This document shows positions 16,212 through 25,590 of a DNA stretch of 64,000 bases, piece by piece. Source of the stretch: Paracoccaceae bacterium (GTDB lineage: Bacteria > Pseudomonadota > Alphaproteobacteria > Rhodobacterales > Rhodobacteraceae); assembly GCA_020637675.1 (NCBI GenBank), contig JACKKD010000001.1:186001-250000 (forward strand), read 5' to 3'. The notes below the pieces were generated by a model, which ran no database searches, had not been told where the DNA came from, and was given only the letters and a program-made list of their open reading frames with translations. Within the stretch, counting starts at the first letter, position 1, and each line of letters begins with the position of its first letter. The position numbers and the translations under genes are program-made.

Positions 16212-16657
16212 CGGATCCGGCCGCGCGCAGGCCGCAGCCGCACCGGGCGCCACCAGTCGTAGAAAACAAAGAAGCCGTAGGCATAGACCGTGTAGCCGAC
16301 CGTCAGCCCGAGATCGACCGCCAGCGCCGCGCCAAGGCAGTGGCCACCGATCCACACGAGAATCGGCAGCGTCACCACAAGCGTCGAAAGCTCGCAGGAA
16401 GCCGCGTGAACCACGCGGAGCCCGCGCGGACGGTCACTCGCCACCCGGCCCGTGAGCCTGAGGTCGATCAGGTCGAAAGCCGAGTTGTGGAGCGGCGCCC
16501 AGACGAGAACGGCCGCCGACAGCGCCAGCATCAGCCCGGCCGATTCGACCGCTCCCCGGTCCATCACCGCGGCGTAGAGTGGCGTCACCACGACCAGCCC
16601 TCCGGCCTCGTAGAGGATGGTCTGGACGATACGGTCGCGGAATGTGCGCAGGCCCAT
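16208..16657 (-). CDS. PACE-family (chlorhexidine-type) efflux transporter
   Basis: 149 residues with four transmembrane helices arranged as two repeats (the 'bacterial transmembrane pair'). It opens MGLRTFRDRIVQTILYE and has LHNSAFDLIDLRLTGR between the repeats and VFYDWWRP near the end, which are PACE signatures. Members export chlorhexidine, short-chain polyamines or dyes; the natural substrate here is unknown. GGGAGG seven bases before 16657 sets the start. Confidence 0.8.
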   Translation of the reverse strand: MGLRTFRDRIVQTILYEAGGLVVVTPLYAAVMDRGAVESAGLMLALSAAVLVWAPLHNSAFDLIDLRLTGRVASDRPRGLRVVHAASCELSTLVVTLPILVWIGGHCLGAALAVDLGLTVGYTVYAYGFFVFYDWWRPVRLRPARGRIR

Positions 16658-16784
16658 GGCAGAGCCTCCCGGAGCGGGCACGGGGGGGCCCGGGGAATGT
16701 CAGCTTCAGAAAACGATGGCGTCGGTAATGCCGGCGGAAGATACCACGCTCCGCCCGCCGCGCTCAGTCAGGAATTGCCGACCC

Positions 16785-16982
16785 TCAGCGCCCGAGCCGG
16801 CGCGTGATCCGCGCGGCCTTCCGCGCCTTCTTGGCGAGCGCCCGCGCATCCCCCGGCGTCACCGCGCGCCCTGCCCTGCCGTCCCGACGGCCCAGCAGGG
16901 CCAACCCCTTGCGCAGCCCGATGTTCACAAGGCTCCGGAGGAGCATGTTGCCGACGAGCCTGACGATCCGGTTGAGGTCCAT
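16785..16982 (-). CDS. 65-residue basic protein downstream of scpB
   Basis: MDLNRIVRLVGNMLLRSLVN begins an amphipathic helix, followed by an Arg/Lys-rich tail (KKARKAARITRRLGR). It starts four bases after the scpB stop and so belongs to the same transcript. The strongly basic tail suggests nucleic-acid or membrane-surface contact. I do not recognise a named family. Confidence 0.6.
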   Translation of the reverse strand: MDLNRIVRLVGNMLLRSLVNIGLRKGLALLGRRDGRAGRAVTPGDARALAKKARKAARITRRLGR

Positions 16983-16986
16983 CCGC

Positions 16987-17631
16987 TCAGTCCTCGAACA
17001 GTTCGCTCTGCCCTTCCGGCGCTTCGCCCTCCTCATCGGCGGGAAGCGCGCCGCCCGGCATCGGCCGGTTGTCGAGAAGCCCGGCGGCGCGCAGTTCCTT
17101 CAGCCCGGGAAGGTCGCGCGCGGATTCGAGCCCGAAGTGATCGAGGAAGCCTTGTGTCACCACATAGGTTACCGGCCGGCCCGGCGTCATCCGCCGCCGG
17201 CCAAAGCGGATCCATTCCAGTTCCAGAAGCTGGTCCACCGTCCCCCGGCTGACCGCGACGCCGCGGATTTCCTCGATCTCGGCCCGCGTGCAGGGCTGGT
17301 GGTAGGCGATGATCGCCAGCGTCTCGATCGCCGCGCGGCTGAGCTTGCGCGTCTCCACCGTCTCCTTCTGCATCAGGAAGCCGAGGTCGGGGGCGGTGCG
17401 CATGGCCCAGGCATCGCCGACACGGACGACATGGACGCCCCGGCCCTCGTAGCGCTTCCTCAGATGCACCAGCGCCTCGGCCGGATCGCTCCCGTGCGGC
17501 ATCCGCGCCTCGAGCTCGGCCACCGTCACCGGATCGGCTGAGGCGAAGAGGATCGCCTCCACCATGCGCTCCTGCTCGGCCATGGGCGGCGCCTCGAAAA
17601 GGCTCTTCTCGCGGGCGATCGTCTCCGTCAC
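16987..17631 (-). CDS. scpB: Segregation and condensation protein B
   Basis: 214 residues with two winged-helix domains (AERMVEAILFASADPVT-type opening; ETLAIIAYHQPCTRAEIEEIRGV is the hallmark). ScpB dimers bind the ScpA kleisin of the SMC condensin to organise the chromosome. The start overlaps the scpA stop (ATGA at 17628-17631). Confidence 0.93.
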   Translation of the reverse strand: MTETIAREKSLFEAPPMAEQERMVEAILFASADPVTVAELEARMPHGSDPAEALVHLRKRYEGRGVHVVRVGDAWAMRTAPDLGFLMQKETVETRKLSRAAIETLAIIAYHQPCTRAEIEEIRGVAVSRGTVDQLLELEWIRFGRRRMTPGRPVTYVVTQGFLDHFGLESARDLPGLKELRAAGLLDNRPMPGGALPADEEGEAPEGQSELFED

Positions 17632-18416
17632 TGGGTCCTCCGCCTTATGGCGATGGGGGCGAAGGTCTCGGCCTGTCTCAACTCGATCCGGCCCTGCTTG
17701 GCCAGTTCGAGCGAGGCGGCGAAGGTCGCCGCGGTGGCAGAGCGGCGCCGGCCGGGGTCGGCGGTCCAGCCCTCGGGAAGGTAGGCAGAAAGGTCGGTCC
17801 AGTCGCCGGCATAGCCGATCAGCCCGCGCATCCGGTCAAGCGCCTGCTCCATGGTGAAGACATGGTCGCGGTCCATCGCGTAGGGGCGGAATTCGTCGCG
17901 GGTGCGGATGCGCGCATAGGCCTGCATGAGGTCGAGAAGCGTCGCGGTATAGCTCACGCTGCGCAGACGCGTCACATCCTCGGGCAGGCCGCGGACGAAG
18001 AAGTCGCGCCCCTTCTGGTCGCGCGCCATGAGCCGGGCGGCGGCCTCGCGCATGGCCTGGAGCCGTTCAAGCTGGAACGCCAGATGTGCCGCCAGTTCCT
18101 CGCCCGAGGGTCCCTCCTCGGTCGGGTCGGGCGGCAGGAGAAGGCGCGACTTGAGGAAGGCGAGCCAGGCCGCCATGACCAGGTAATCCGCTGCAAGCTC
18201 GATCCTCAAGGTCTTGGCCTGGTTCACGAATTGCAGATACTGCTCGGCGAGTTGCAGGACCGAGATCCTGCGCAGGTCCACCTTCTGGGTGCGCGACAGC
18301 ATGAGCAGAAGGTCGAGCGGCCCCTCGAAACCGTCGACATCGACGATCAGCGACTCGGCCGCGAGGCGCTCGGTCACGCTGACCGTATCTTCCTGAAAGC
18401 CGTCCGCCTCAGACAT
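17628..18416 (-). CDS. scpA: Segregation and condensation protein A (kleisin)
   Basis: 262 residues. The kleisin signature FEGPLDLLLMLSRTQKVDLRRIS is at residues 29-51. Helices LAADYLVMAAWLAFLKSRLLLP follow, and the C-terminal winged helix for SMC binding ends the protein. The ATG at 18416 lies inside the 3' end of nagZ (8-base overlap), so the two are likely translated together. Confidence 0.92.
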   Translation of the reverse strand: MSEADGFQEDTVSVTERLAAESLIVDVDGFEGPLDLLLMLSRTQKVDLRRISVLQLAEQYLQFVNQAKTLRIELAADYLVMAAWLAFLKSRLLLPPDPTEEGPSGEELAAHLAFQLERLQAMREAAARLMARDQKGRDFFVRGLPEDVTRLRSVSYTATLLDLMQAYARIRTRDEFRPYAMDRDHVFTMEQALDRMRGLIGYAGDWTDLSAYLPEGWTADPGRRRSATAATFAASLELAKQGRIELRQAETFAPIAIRRRTQ

Positions 18417-19425
18417 CCGCAACGCTTCCTGCCAGCGCCTCAAATTCGGCCGCGAGCCGGTCGGTGTCAATGGCACCCGGCGCACGGCGCGCCGCCAGCG
18501 CCGCTTCGGCGCGGGCGGCGGCGGCCGGCAAGAGCCGGCCGGCGGCGGCCACGACGGCCGCCATCTCCCTCCGGCGCCCGTTGCAGTGGAGCGCGACGTC
18601 GCACCCCGCCGCGATGGCGCCCGCGGCGCGCTCGCCAAGCGAGCCCGAGAGTGCCTCCATCGAGAGGTCGTCGGTCAGGAGAAGCCCGCCGAAGCCGATC
18701 CTATCGCGGATCACGCCGATCAGCGCCGGCGAGAGCGTCGCCGGGCGGTCCGGGTCGAAGGCGTCGAACACGACATGGGCGGTCATCGCGACCGGCAGGT
18801 CGGCCAGCGCGCGGAAGGGCGCGAAATCCGTTGCCTCAAGTGTCGCGGCATCGGCGGTGGTGCGCGGAAGGTAGAGGTGGCTGTCCACCACCGCCCGGCC
18901 GTGCCCCGGCAGGTGCTTCAGCACCGGCAGGACACCGCCCGAAAGCAGCCCGTCGGCCGCGGCCCGCGCGGCTTGCGCCACACTGGCCGGGTCGGTTCCG
19001 AAGCAGCGGTTCCGCAGGAAGGGATGGGTATCGGGACCGGCGAGGTCGGCGGAGGGCGCGCAGTCGCCGTCGATTCCCACCGCGCGCAGTTCCGCCGCGA
19101 TCAGCCGGTAGCGCAGCCAGAGACCCCGTGCCCGCGCGTCCGGTGAAAGCCGCGCGACCTCGTCCAGGGGCGGACGCCATTCGCGCCAGTGCGGCGCGCG
19201 CAGGCGCTGCACCCGCCCCCCCTCCTGATCGACGAAGACGGGCGCATCACGGCCGACGGCCGCGCGGAGGTCCGCCGTCAGGCGCCGGAGCTGCTCGGGC
19301 GTCTCGACATTGCGGGCGAAGAGGATGAACCCCAGGGGGTCGGCCTCCCGGAAGAAGGCGGCCTCGTCGGCCGTGAGTACCCTTCCTTCGCAGCCAAGGA
19401 TCGCGGCCGCGGCGGCAAGGGCCAT
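18409..19425 (-). CDS. nagZ: Beta-N-acetylglucosaminidase NagZ
   Basis: 338 residues, glycoside hydrolase family 3. It cleaves N-acetylglucosamine from anhydromuropeptides in cell-wall recycling in the cytoplasm. The signatures KHLPGHGRAVVDSH (with the general-acid histidine) and LLTDDLSMEAL (with the nucleophile Asp) are intact. I use ATG 19425, which forms a TGATG junction with the SPOR gene; a GTG eight codons upstream is the alternative. Confidence 0.92.
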   Translation of the reverse strand: MALAAAAAILGCEGRVLTADEAAFFREADPLGFILFARNVETPEQLRRLTADLRAAVGRDAPVFVDQEGGRVQRLRAPHWREWRPPLDEVARLSPDARARGLWLRYRLIAAELRAVGIDGDCAPSADLAGPDTHPFLRNRCFGTDPASVAQAARAAADGLLSGGVLPVLKHLPGHGRAVVDSHLYLPRTTADAATLEATDFAPFRALADLPVAMTAHVVFDAFDPDRPATLSPALIGVIRDRIGFGGLLLTDDLSMEALSGSLGERAAGAIAAGCDVALHCNGRRREMAAVVAAAGRLLPAAAARAEAALAARRAPGAIDTDRLAAEFEALAGSVADV

Positions 19426-20477
19426 CAGCGCACCGCCGTGGGCACGCACTCCGCACCCTCGGCCTTGAATGCGGCGCAGAAGCGGCGGGCCTCCTCAAGG
19501 TCTGCGAAACCCTCGACACGAAGCCGGTAGAAGGTCTCGCCACCGCTGACGGCCGACTCGATCACCCGCCGCTTGCCGTCCATCAGCGCCCCGAACCGGG
19601 CCGCCGTCCTGTCCCATTCGAGCCGCGCCTGCGCCTCGTCGGGGTAGGCGCCGATCTGGACGAGCCGGGTGCCCTCGGCCAGCGTGCTGGCGGTCACGTC
19701 GAGCGGGCCCGGCGCAGGCGCGCCGAGCGCTTCGGCGACGGCGGCGGCCGCCGCTTCGGCAATCGCGTCGTAGGGCACGGCTTCGCCTCCGGCACTCGCG
19801 CCCACGGGCCGCGAGGCCGGGCGCAAGGACTGCGCGACGCCGGGCACGTCGGCGGGGATCGCGTCGACCGACGCCGCCGGCATCGCGGGATCCTCCGTCC
19901 CGGCCCCGTCGGCGTCCGCCGCGATCGTGTCGGTCAGGCCATCAGGCAGCGGTTCGGCCGGCGTCAGGGACGCCAGCACCGGTGCCTCCTCGCCCGTGCC
20001 GGGCAGGAGCGGCCGGGCCGCGGATTCCGTGGCGTCGGCGGGCGTCATCTCCGGCACCGCAGGCTGGGCCGGTGCCGTGTTCTCGGCCGAGGCAGCGAGC
20101 GCGCCCATCGGCTGATCCTCCGCGGTCAGATCGTCGGCCCGCGGCGCAAGCGTCAGGCGGTCCGCCGGGCCGCCGGCGGTGCCGTCGGCGGCGATCTCGT
20201 TCACCGCCATGCCCTGATAGGACGCCAGTTCGCCGCCCGGATTCTCGGGGGCCGTCCGCGCGGGACCCTCGAGGGCCTGGATCACCGGCACGCCGCGCAC
20301 ATCGCGGACGGCGAGGTCGTAGGCCCAGACGCCCAGCCCGACGATCAGTGCGACCGAAGTCAGCGCCCCGGCGCCGCGCACCCACGTCTGCCCTTGCGGG
20401 CCTCGCAGCGTCGCGGCAGGCCTTTGCCCGGGATGGACACCGAAGGTGCCGAACTCGTCATAGTCAGCGTCCGCCAT
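19425..20477 (-). CDS. SPOR-domain membrane protein
   Basis: 350 residues. One transmembrane helix spans about residues 37-56, then about 200 low-complexity Ala/Pro/Glu residues cross the periplasm. A C-terminal SPOR domain follows (RLVQIGAYPDEAQARLEWDR, then FYRLRVEGFADLEEARRFC). SPOR domains bind glycan strands stripped of stem peptides at division septa, so a divisome-associated role is likely. It sits between argS and nagZ, the usual Rhodobacterales order. Confidence 0.88.
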   Translation of the reverse strand: MADADYDEFGTFGVHPGQRPAATLRGPQGQTWVRGAGALTSVALIVGLGVWAYDLAVRDVRGVPVIQALEGPARTAPENPGGELASYQGMAVNEIAADGTAGGPADRLTLAPRADDLTAEDQPMGALAASAENTAPAQPAVPEMTPADATESAARPLLPGTGEEAPVLASLTPAEPLPDGLTDTIAADADGAGTEDPAMPAASVDAIPADVPGVAQSLRPASRPVGASAGGEAVPYDAIAEAAAAAVAEALGAPAPGPLDVTASTLAEGTRLVQIGAYPDEAQARLEWDRTAARFGALMDGKRRVIESAVSGGETFYRLRVEGFADLEEARRFCAAFKAEGAECVPTAVR

Positions 20478-20561
20478 GCTCTGCCTCGCTCGCGGCGCAG
20501 GCCGGTGTTCCGGCTCTGTCCGTCCTTGCCTGTGAGGCCCCGGGGCGGCGGCGCGCCTTCG

Positions 20562-22310
20562 TCAGCGCATCTCTTCCGCAGGGGTCACGCCAAGGATACC
20601 AAGACCGGCGGAAATGACAACGCCTGCGGCCCGCGCCAGCGCGATTTTCGCCTGCGAGACGGCTGTGTCGTCCTGGATGAATCGCAGGGCCGTGTCCTCG
20701 TTGCCGCGATTCCAGAGCGCGTGGAGGTCGGAGGCGAGCTCGTAGAGGTAGAAGGCGATGCGGTGCGGCTCCTGCCCGCGCGCGGCGATCTCGACGAGAC
20801 GCGGCCATTCGGCGACCTTCTTCGCCAGCGAGAATTCCGCCTCGTGCGCGAGAGGCCCGAGGTCCGCGCGGGCGAGCGTGGCATCTGTCGCCACGATCCC
20901 CGCCTCGGTCGCCTTGCGGACGACCGAGCAGACGCGGGCATGGGCATACTGCACATAGAAGACCGGGTTGTCCTTCGACTGTTCCAGAACCCTGTCGAAA
21001 TCGAAGTCGAGCGCCGCGTCGTTCTTGCGCGTCAGCATGACGAAGCGGGTCACGTCTGCGCCCGCCCGGTCCACGACATCGCGGAGGGTGACGAAGGTCC
21101 CTGCCCGTTTCGACATCTTGAACGGCTCGCCGTTCTTGAAGAGCTTGACGAGCTGGATGAGCTTCACGTCCAGGGGCACCCGCCCGTTGGAAAGCGCCGA
21201 GACCACGGCCTTCAGCCGCTTCACATAGCCACCGTGGTCGGCGCCGAGGATGTCGATCAACTGGTCGAAGCCGCGACTGACCTTGTCCCAGTGATAGGCG
21301 ATGTCGGGCGCGAAGTAGGTCCAGGACCCGTCGGACTTCTTCACCGGCCGGTCGACGTCGTCGCCATGTGCGGTCGAGCGGAAAAGCGTCTGCTCGCGCT
21401 CCTCCCAGTCCTCGGGCAGTTTGCCCTTCGGCGGCTCCAGCGTGCCTTCGTAGATGAGCCCCATGCCGCGCAGGGTTTCGATCGCTTCCTCGATCTTGCC
21501 CGAGGCGGTGATCGCCTTTTCCGACGTGAAGACATCCATCTTGACGCCGAGAAGCGCGAGATCCTCGCGGATCATCTGCATCATCGCCGCAGTGGCGAAG
21601 TCGCGCACTGGGGCCAGCCAGTCCCCCTCGGGAAGGTTCAGCAGCCGGTCGCCGAATTCCGCCTTCAGGGCCTCGCCCACCGGGATCAGGTAGTCGCCGG
21701 GATAGAGACCCTCGGCGATCTCGGGCGAAAGCCCGTGCGCCTCGCGGTAGCGCTCGAAGGCCGACCGGGCGAGCACGTCGACCTGCGCCCCGCCGTCGTT
21801 GATGTAGTATTCGCGCGTGACCTCATGGCCCGCGAAATCGAGAAGCGCGGCCAGCGCATCGCCGAAGACCGCTCCGCGCGTGTGGCCGACATGCATGGGC
21901 CCGGTGGGGTTGGCCGAGACGAATTCGACGTTGACCTTCACGCCCCGCCCGATGTCCGAGCGGCCGAAATCCCGGCCCTCGGCCAGGGCAGCACGGACGA
22001 CGGCACGCCAGTTCTCGGGGGAAAGGCGGAGGTTCAGGAACCCCGGCCCCGCCACCTCGGCCGAGACGATGCGCGGGTCGCCGGCCAGCCGCGCGGCCAG
22101 CCCTTCGGCGATCGCGCGGGGCGGCTGGCCGGCGGGCTTGGCCAGCACCATCGCGGCGTTCGTCGCCATGTCGCCATGCGCGGCATCGCGCGGCGGCTCG
22201 ACCGCCACGGCGCCCATGTCGAGCCCGGCAGGCAGCGCGCCCGAAGCCACCATGTCGTCGAGGCTGGCCACGACCAGCGCCCGGATCTCCGCAAAAAGGT
22301 TCATCTTCAT
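20562..22310 (-). CDS. argS: Arginyl-tRNA synthetase
   Basis: 582 residues, class I synthetase. The HIGH element appears as PTGPMHVGHTRGA and the KMSK loop as FKMSKRAGTF. The N-terminal Add1-type tRNA-recognition domain and the C-terminal anticodon-binding domain (FYLYELASDLHALWNRG) are complete. Starting at 22310 gives MKMNLFAEIRALV; ATG 22304 is equally possible. Confidence 0.96.
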   Translation of the reverse strand: MKMNLFAEIRALVVASLDDMVASGALPAGLDMGAVAVEPPRDAAHGDMATNAAMVLAKPAGQPPRAIAEGLAARLAGDPRIVSAEVAGPGFLNLRLSPENWRAVVRAALAEGRDFGRSDIGRGVKVNVEFVSANPTGPMHVGHTRGAVFGDALAALLDFAGHEVTREYYINDGGAQVDVLARSAFERYREAHGLSPEIAEGLYPGDYLIPVGEALKAEFGDRLLNLPEGDWLAPVRDFATAAMMQMIREDLALLGVKMDVFTSEKAITASGKIEEAIETLRGMGLIYEGTLEPPKGKLPEDWEEREQTLFRSTAHGDDVDRPVKKSDGSWTYFAPDIAYHWDKVSRGFDQLIDILGADHGGYVKRLKAVVSALSNGRVPLDVKLIQLVKLFKNGEPFKMSKRAGTFVTLRDVVDRAGADVTRFVMLTRKNDAALDFDFDRVLEQSKDNPVFYVQYAHARVCSVVRKATEAGIVATDATLARADLGPLAHEAEFSLAKKVAEWPRLVEIAARGQEPHRIAFYLYELASDLHALWNRGNEDTALRFIQDDTAVSQAKIALARAAGVVISAGLGILGVTPAEEMR

Positions 22311-22370
22311 CTATCCCTGACGTAGGCTCGGCAATGCCAGAGGCCGCCCGCGCCGTCAATGCCGAGGCCT

Positions 22371-24203
22371 TCAGGCGGCAGGCGCCGCCTCTTCGGTCGC
22401 GGCACCCGGCGGCAGCAGGGAAAGCAGGCGGTGTCCCGCCGCCACTTCGGGGTCTTTCTCGCCGCCGAGGAGTTTCAGCGTACCCTTCGGCCCGATCGAG
22501 CCCAGAAGCACCGCATCGGGCCGCTTGGCGCGCCAGTCCGCCATCCCGAACGTGTCGCTCAGCTTCGTCGTGCGGAAAGTCCAGCCATCGGCCATGAGGC
22601 TGTCGAGATCGTCCCAGGTGCGGCCCTTTGCGAAGGGGCGTCCCCCAAGCTGGGTCGGCAACGCATGGCGCGACTTCTCCGCCTTCGCTCGTCCGATCTG
22701 CCAGGTCCGGTCGCGGCCGAATTCCGGTGCGAAGTCAGTGGCGACGAGGGTGTTGTAGGCGTCGTTGTCGGTCGCGGCCAGAAGCGTCTCGTAGCTCAGC
22801 AACTCCACCTGATGCTCGGCCGCCTCCGACAGGATGTCGCCGTAGAAGGTGCGGATGCCGAGCGCGCGGGGCCGGATCAGATGGGCGTGGTTCGGGTCCG
22901 AGATCAGCACCTCGACGCCGGCCTTCTTCAGCGCCTCGGCCAACCCCGTGGTGAAACGCGAGCCGCCCACCAGCAGCACCCCCGGCGCCTCGGCCGCGCT
23001 GAGCCCGAGCCAGCGCGAGAGCGGCGCGAAGGTGAAGCCGTGCAGGACCACCGTGAAGGTGACGAGCGCGAAGGCCAGGGGCGCGACCAGATCGCCGTCC
23101 ACCACCCCGGCATCGGCAAGACGCGTGCCGAAGAGCCCCGCGACTGCGACCAGCACCACGCCCCTCGGCCCGGTCAGCGCGATCAGCAGCCGTTCGTTGT
23201 GCGGCAGATCGGTCCCGACCAAAGACAGAAGCACCGTCAGCGGACGCGCGATCATCACGACGGCCAGAACGAAAACGACCGTGCGCCAACTGAGCTTCTC
23301 GACCATCGCGAAATCGAGGGACGCGGCAAGCAGGATGAAGACGCCGGATACCAGCAGGATCGTCGCATGTTCCTTGAACCGGCGCAGTTCGACAAAGCTC
23401 GGCAGGTCGGAATTGGCGATGACGAGGCCCATGACGGTGACCGCAAGCAGGCCGCTTTCGTGCAGGACCGTATCGGCCAGCGCGAAGCACGCGATCAGCG
23501 CCACGAAGAGGACCGGCACCTTCATGAATTCCGGCACCCGGTTGCGCCAGAAGGCGCGGGAAATGGCAAAGCCCGCCGCCAGCCCGATGATCGCCGCGAC
23601 GGCGACGCCGAAGGCAACGGTCCAGAGCGCATGGCCAAGCAGTTCCGAGGTGCGCAAAGCCAGCACCACCTCAAGCGCCAGGACCGCCGCCAGCGCGCCG
23701 ATGGGATCGTTGACGATCGCCTCCCACTGCAGGAGTTGCGCGGGGCGGCGGGCGAGCCGCGCCTGGCGCAGCAGCGGCGCGATGACGGTGGGGCCGGTCA
23801 CCACCATGATGCCGCCGAAGACGGTCGCGGATTCCCAGCCGAGCCCGGCGCCGTAGCGCAAGGTCAGCGTGGACACAAGCCAGCCGAGCGGCGCGCCGAT
23901 GACGACCAGCCGCCGCACACCATGCCGCGCGTCGCGCAATTCGTGGAAATCGAGCGTCAGCCCGCCCTCGAACAGGATGACGGCCACGGCCAGCGAGATC
24001 AGCGGCCTGGTCAGCGGCCCGATGTCGCGCGCCGGGTCGAAAAGGCCGAGGACCGGCCCGACCAGGATACCCGCCGCCAGCATCAGGACGATGGCCGGAA
24101 GCCGCAAACGCCAGGCGAGCCACTGGCTGCCGACGCCCAGCCCCCCCACCACCGCGAAAGCCATGATCGGGCTCATCGCGCCCGAAGTTTCCGCTATCGC
24201 CAT
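22371..24203 (-). CDS. CPA-type Na+(K+)/H+ antiporter with TrkA-N domain
   Basis: 610 residues. About 12 transmembrane helices fill residues 10-400, with the transport motif region ILFEGGLTLDF and the unwound-helix segment VVTGPTVIAPLL. A Rossmann-like TrkA-N domain follows (GVLLVGGSRFTTGLAEALKKAG...), then about 100 C-terminal residues of unassigned fold. The regulatory domain suggests control by nucleotide. Whether Na+ or K+ is exchanged cannot be read from the sequence. Confidence 0.85.
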   Translation of the reverse strand: MAIAETSGAMSPIMAFAVVGGLGVGSQWLAWRLRLPAIVLMLAAGILVGPVLGLFDPARDIGPLTRPLISLAVAVILFEGGLTLDFHELRDARHGVRRLVVIGAPLGWLVSTLTLRYGAGLGWESATVFGGIMVVTGPTVIAPLLRQARLARRPAQLLQWEAIVNDPIGALAAVLALEVVLALRTSELLGHALWTVAFGVAVAAIIGLAAGFAISRAFWRNRVPEFMKVPVLFVALIACFALADTVLHESGLLAVTVMGLVIANSDLPSFVELRRFKEHATILLVSGVFILLAASLDFAMVEKLSWRTVVFVLAVVMIARPLTVLLSLVGTDLPHNERLLIALTGPRGVVLVAVAGLFGTRLADAGVVDGDLVAPLAFALVTFTVVLHGFTFAPLSRWLGLSAAEAPGVLLVGGSRFTTGLAEALKKAGVEVLISDPNHAHLIRPRALGIRTFYGDILSEAAEHQVELLSYETLLAATDNDAYNTLVATDFAPEFGRDRTWQIGRAKAEKSRHALPTQLGGRPFAKGRTWDDLDSLMADGWTFRTTKLSDTFGMADWRAKRPDAVLLGSIGPKGTLKLLGGEKDPEVAAGHRLLSLLPPGAATEEAAPAA

Positions 24204-24212
24204 CGCACTGCC

Positions 24213-24314
24213 CTATACAGACCGGGTGAGTCCACCATCGACCGTGATGTTGTTCCCGGTCATATAGCCTGCGTCGACCGAGGCAAGGAAGGCCAGCGCG
24301 ACCTTGTCCGTCAT
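24213..24314 (-). pseudogene. C-terminal remnant of a short-chain dehydrogenase
   Basis: 33 codons starting with an ATG that overlaps the dgt stop encode VALAFLASVDAGYMTGNNITVDGGLTRSV. This is the last strand-turn of classical SDR enzymes (normally 'FLASDDASYITGQ-x-I-x-VDGG'), which are about 250 residues long. Nothing upstream in any frame looks like the rest; that DNA is the intact dgt gene. The fragment is probably a decayed leftover from a deletion or rearrangement. Confidence 0.7.
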
Positions 24315-25513
24315 TCCGGACCTCTCGCCTCGGTGCGTTCGAACAGGCGCTCGTGTTCCTGAATGGCGAAGCGGTCGGTCATGCCGGCCACGTAGTCGAG
24401 GACGACCCGTGCAAGCTCGGTCCGGTCCCGCGCTCTCGCCACGTCCTCGCGCCACTCCGCCGGCAGGAGCGCGGGGTCGTTGAGGAAGAGCGGGAAAAGC
24501 TCGTCGATCATCCGTGTCACCCGCTGGCGTTCCGCCACCACCGAGGGGGCGCGGTACATCCGGGTGAAGAGGAAGGCCTTGATCGCCTTGAGGTTCTGGT
24601 AGAGCGGCTTGGAGAAGCGGATGATCGGTCCGTCCATCGCCCGGATCTCAGCCGCCGACTTCGGGCTGGAGGTCTGCAGCCGCGTGCGGGCCACCGCGAT
24701 CACGTCCTCGACCATGGCGCCGAAGACGCGGCGCAGCGCCTCGTGCCGGCGGCGCGAGGGGTCGAGGCCGGGATGGAGCCGGTCCACCTCGGCGAAGGCC
24801 GGACCGGTGACCGGAAGGCCCATCAGGTCGGCCTCTGAAAAGAGTCCGGCGCGCAGCCCGTCGTGGAGGTCGTGGTGGTTGTAGGCGACGTCGTCTGCGA
24901 TGGCCGCCACCTGCGCCTCGGCCGAGGCGAAGGTCTGGAGATCGAGGTCGAAGCCGTCGTTGAACTCCTTCAGCGCATAGGGCAGCAGCGCGGGGTCGCC
25001 CACCGCATGGGAGCCGGAAGCCTTCGGCCCGATCACCGGGCCGTTGTGCTTGGCGATCCCTTCGAGCGTCTCCCAGGTCAGGTTCAACCCGTCGAAGTCG
25101 GCGTAATGGCGTTCCAGCTTCGTCACGATGCGGATGGCCTGGGCGTTGTGGTCGAAGCCGCCGTAGGGCGCCATGAGGTCCGCGAGCGCATCCTCGCCGG
25201 TGTGGCCGAAGGGCGGATGGCCGAGGTCGTGGGCGAGCGCCACCGCCTCGGCAAGGTCGGTGTTGAGCCCGAGATGGCCGGCGATCGTGCGCGCGACCTG
25301 CGCCACCTCGATCGTGTGGGTGAGGCGGGTGCGGTAGTAGTCGCCCTCGTGCTCCACGAAGACCTGGGTCTTGTGCTTCAGCCTGCGGAACGCGCTGGAA
25401 TGGATGATCCGGTCGCGGTCCCGCTGGAAGGGCGTGCGGAAGGTGGACATCGCTTCGGGGAACTGCCGGCCGCGGCTTTCCTCGGGGTGGCAGGCATAGG
25501 GGGCGAGAGTCAT
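24311..25513 (-). CDS. dgt: dGTP triphosphohydrolase-like protein
   Basis: 400 residues of the HD superfamily. Metal ligands are visible as H in TRLTHTIEVAQV, the pair in VALAHDLGHPPFGHTGE, and D in AIADDVAYNHHD. These enzymes hydrolyse dNTPs to the nucleoside and triphosphate, helping set nucleotide pools and sometimes protecting against phage. The frame from 25513 opens MTLAPYACHPEESRGRQF, which is conserved-looking, so I keep the long start. Confidence 0.9.
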   Translation of the reverse strand: MTLAPYACHPEESRGRQFPEAMSTFRTPFQRDRDRIIHSSAFRRLKHKTQVFVEHEGDYYRTRLTHTIEVAQVARTIAGHLGLNTDLAEAVALAHDLGHPPFGHTGEDALADLMAPYGGFDHNAQAIRIVTKLERHYADFDGLNLTWETLEGIAKHNGPVIGPKASGSHAVGDPALLPYALKEFNDGFDLDLQTFASAEAQVAAIADDVAYNHHDLHDGLRAGLFSEADLMGLPVTGPAFAEVDRLHPGLDPSRRRHEALRRVFGAMVEDVIAVARTRLQTSSPKSAAEIRAMDGPIIRFSKPLYQNLKAIKAFLFTRMYRAPSVVAERQRVTRMIDELFPLFLNDPALLPAEWREDVARARDRTELARVVLDYVAGMTDRFAIQEHERLFERTEARGPE

Positions 25514-25525
25514 CGGGGCCCGTTC

Positions 25526-25553
25526 TTGTCGCGTCGCTCCCCGGTCATATATG
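25526..25553 (+). promoter_or_regulatory. Putative promoter of erpA
   Basis: TTGTCG (25526-25531) and TATATG (25548-25553) are spaced by 16 bases in the dgt/erpA divergent gap, about 40 bases before the erpA ATG. Confidence 0.5.
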
Positions 25554-25590
25554 ATGAAGCGGACGGAATTGACATAAGGCGCTTGCAGCC

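Noticed and set aside
22359..24362. 667-codon open frame on the plus strand
   Set aside because: Antisense to the antiporter gene, low-complexity Arg/Gln/Asp-rich composition.
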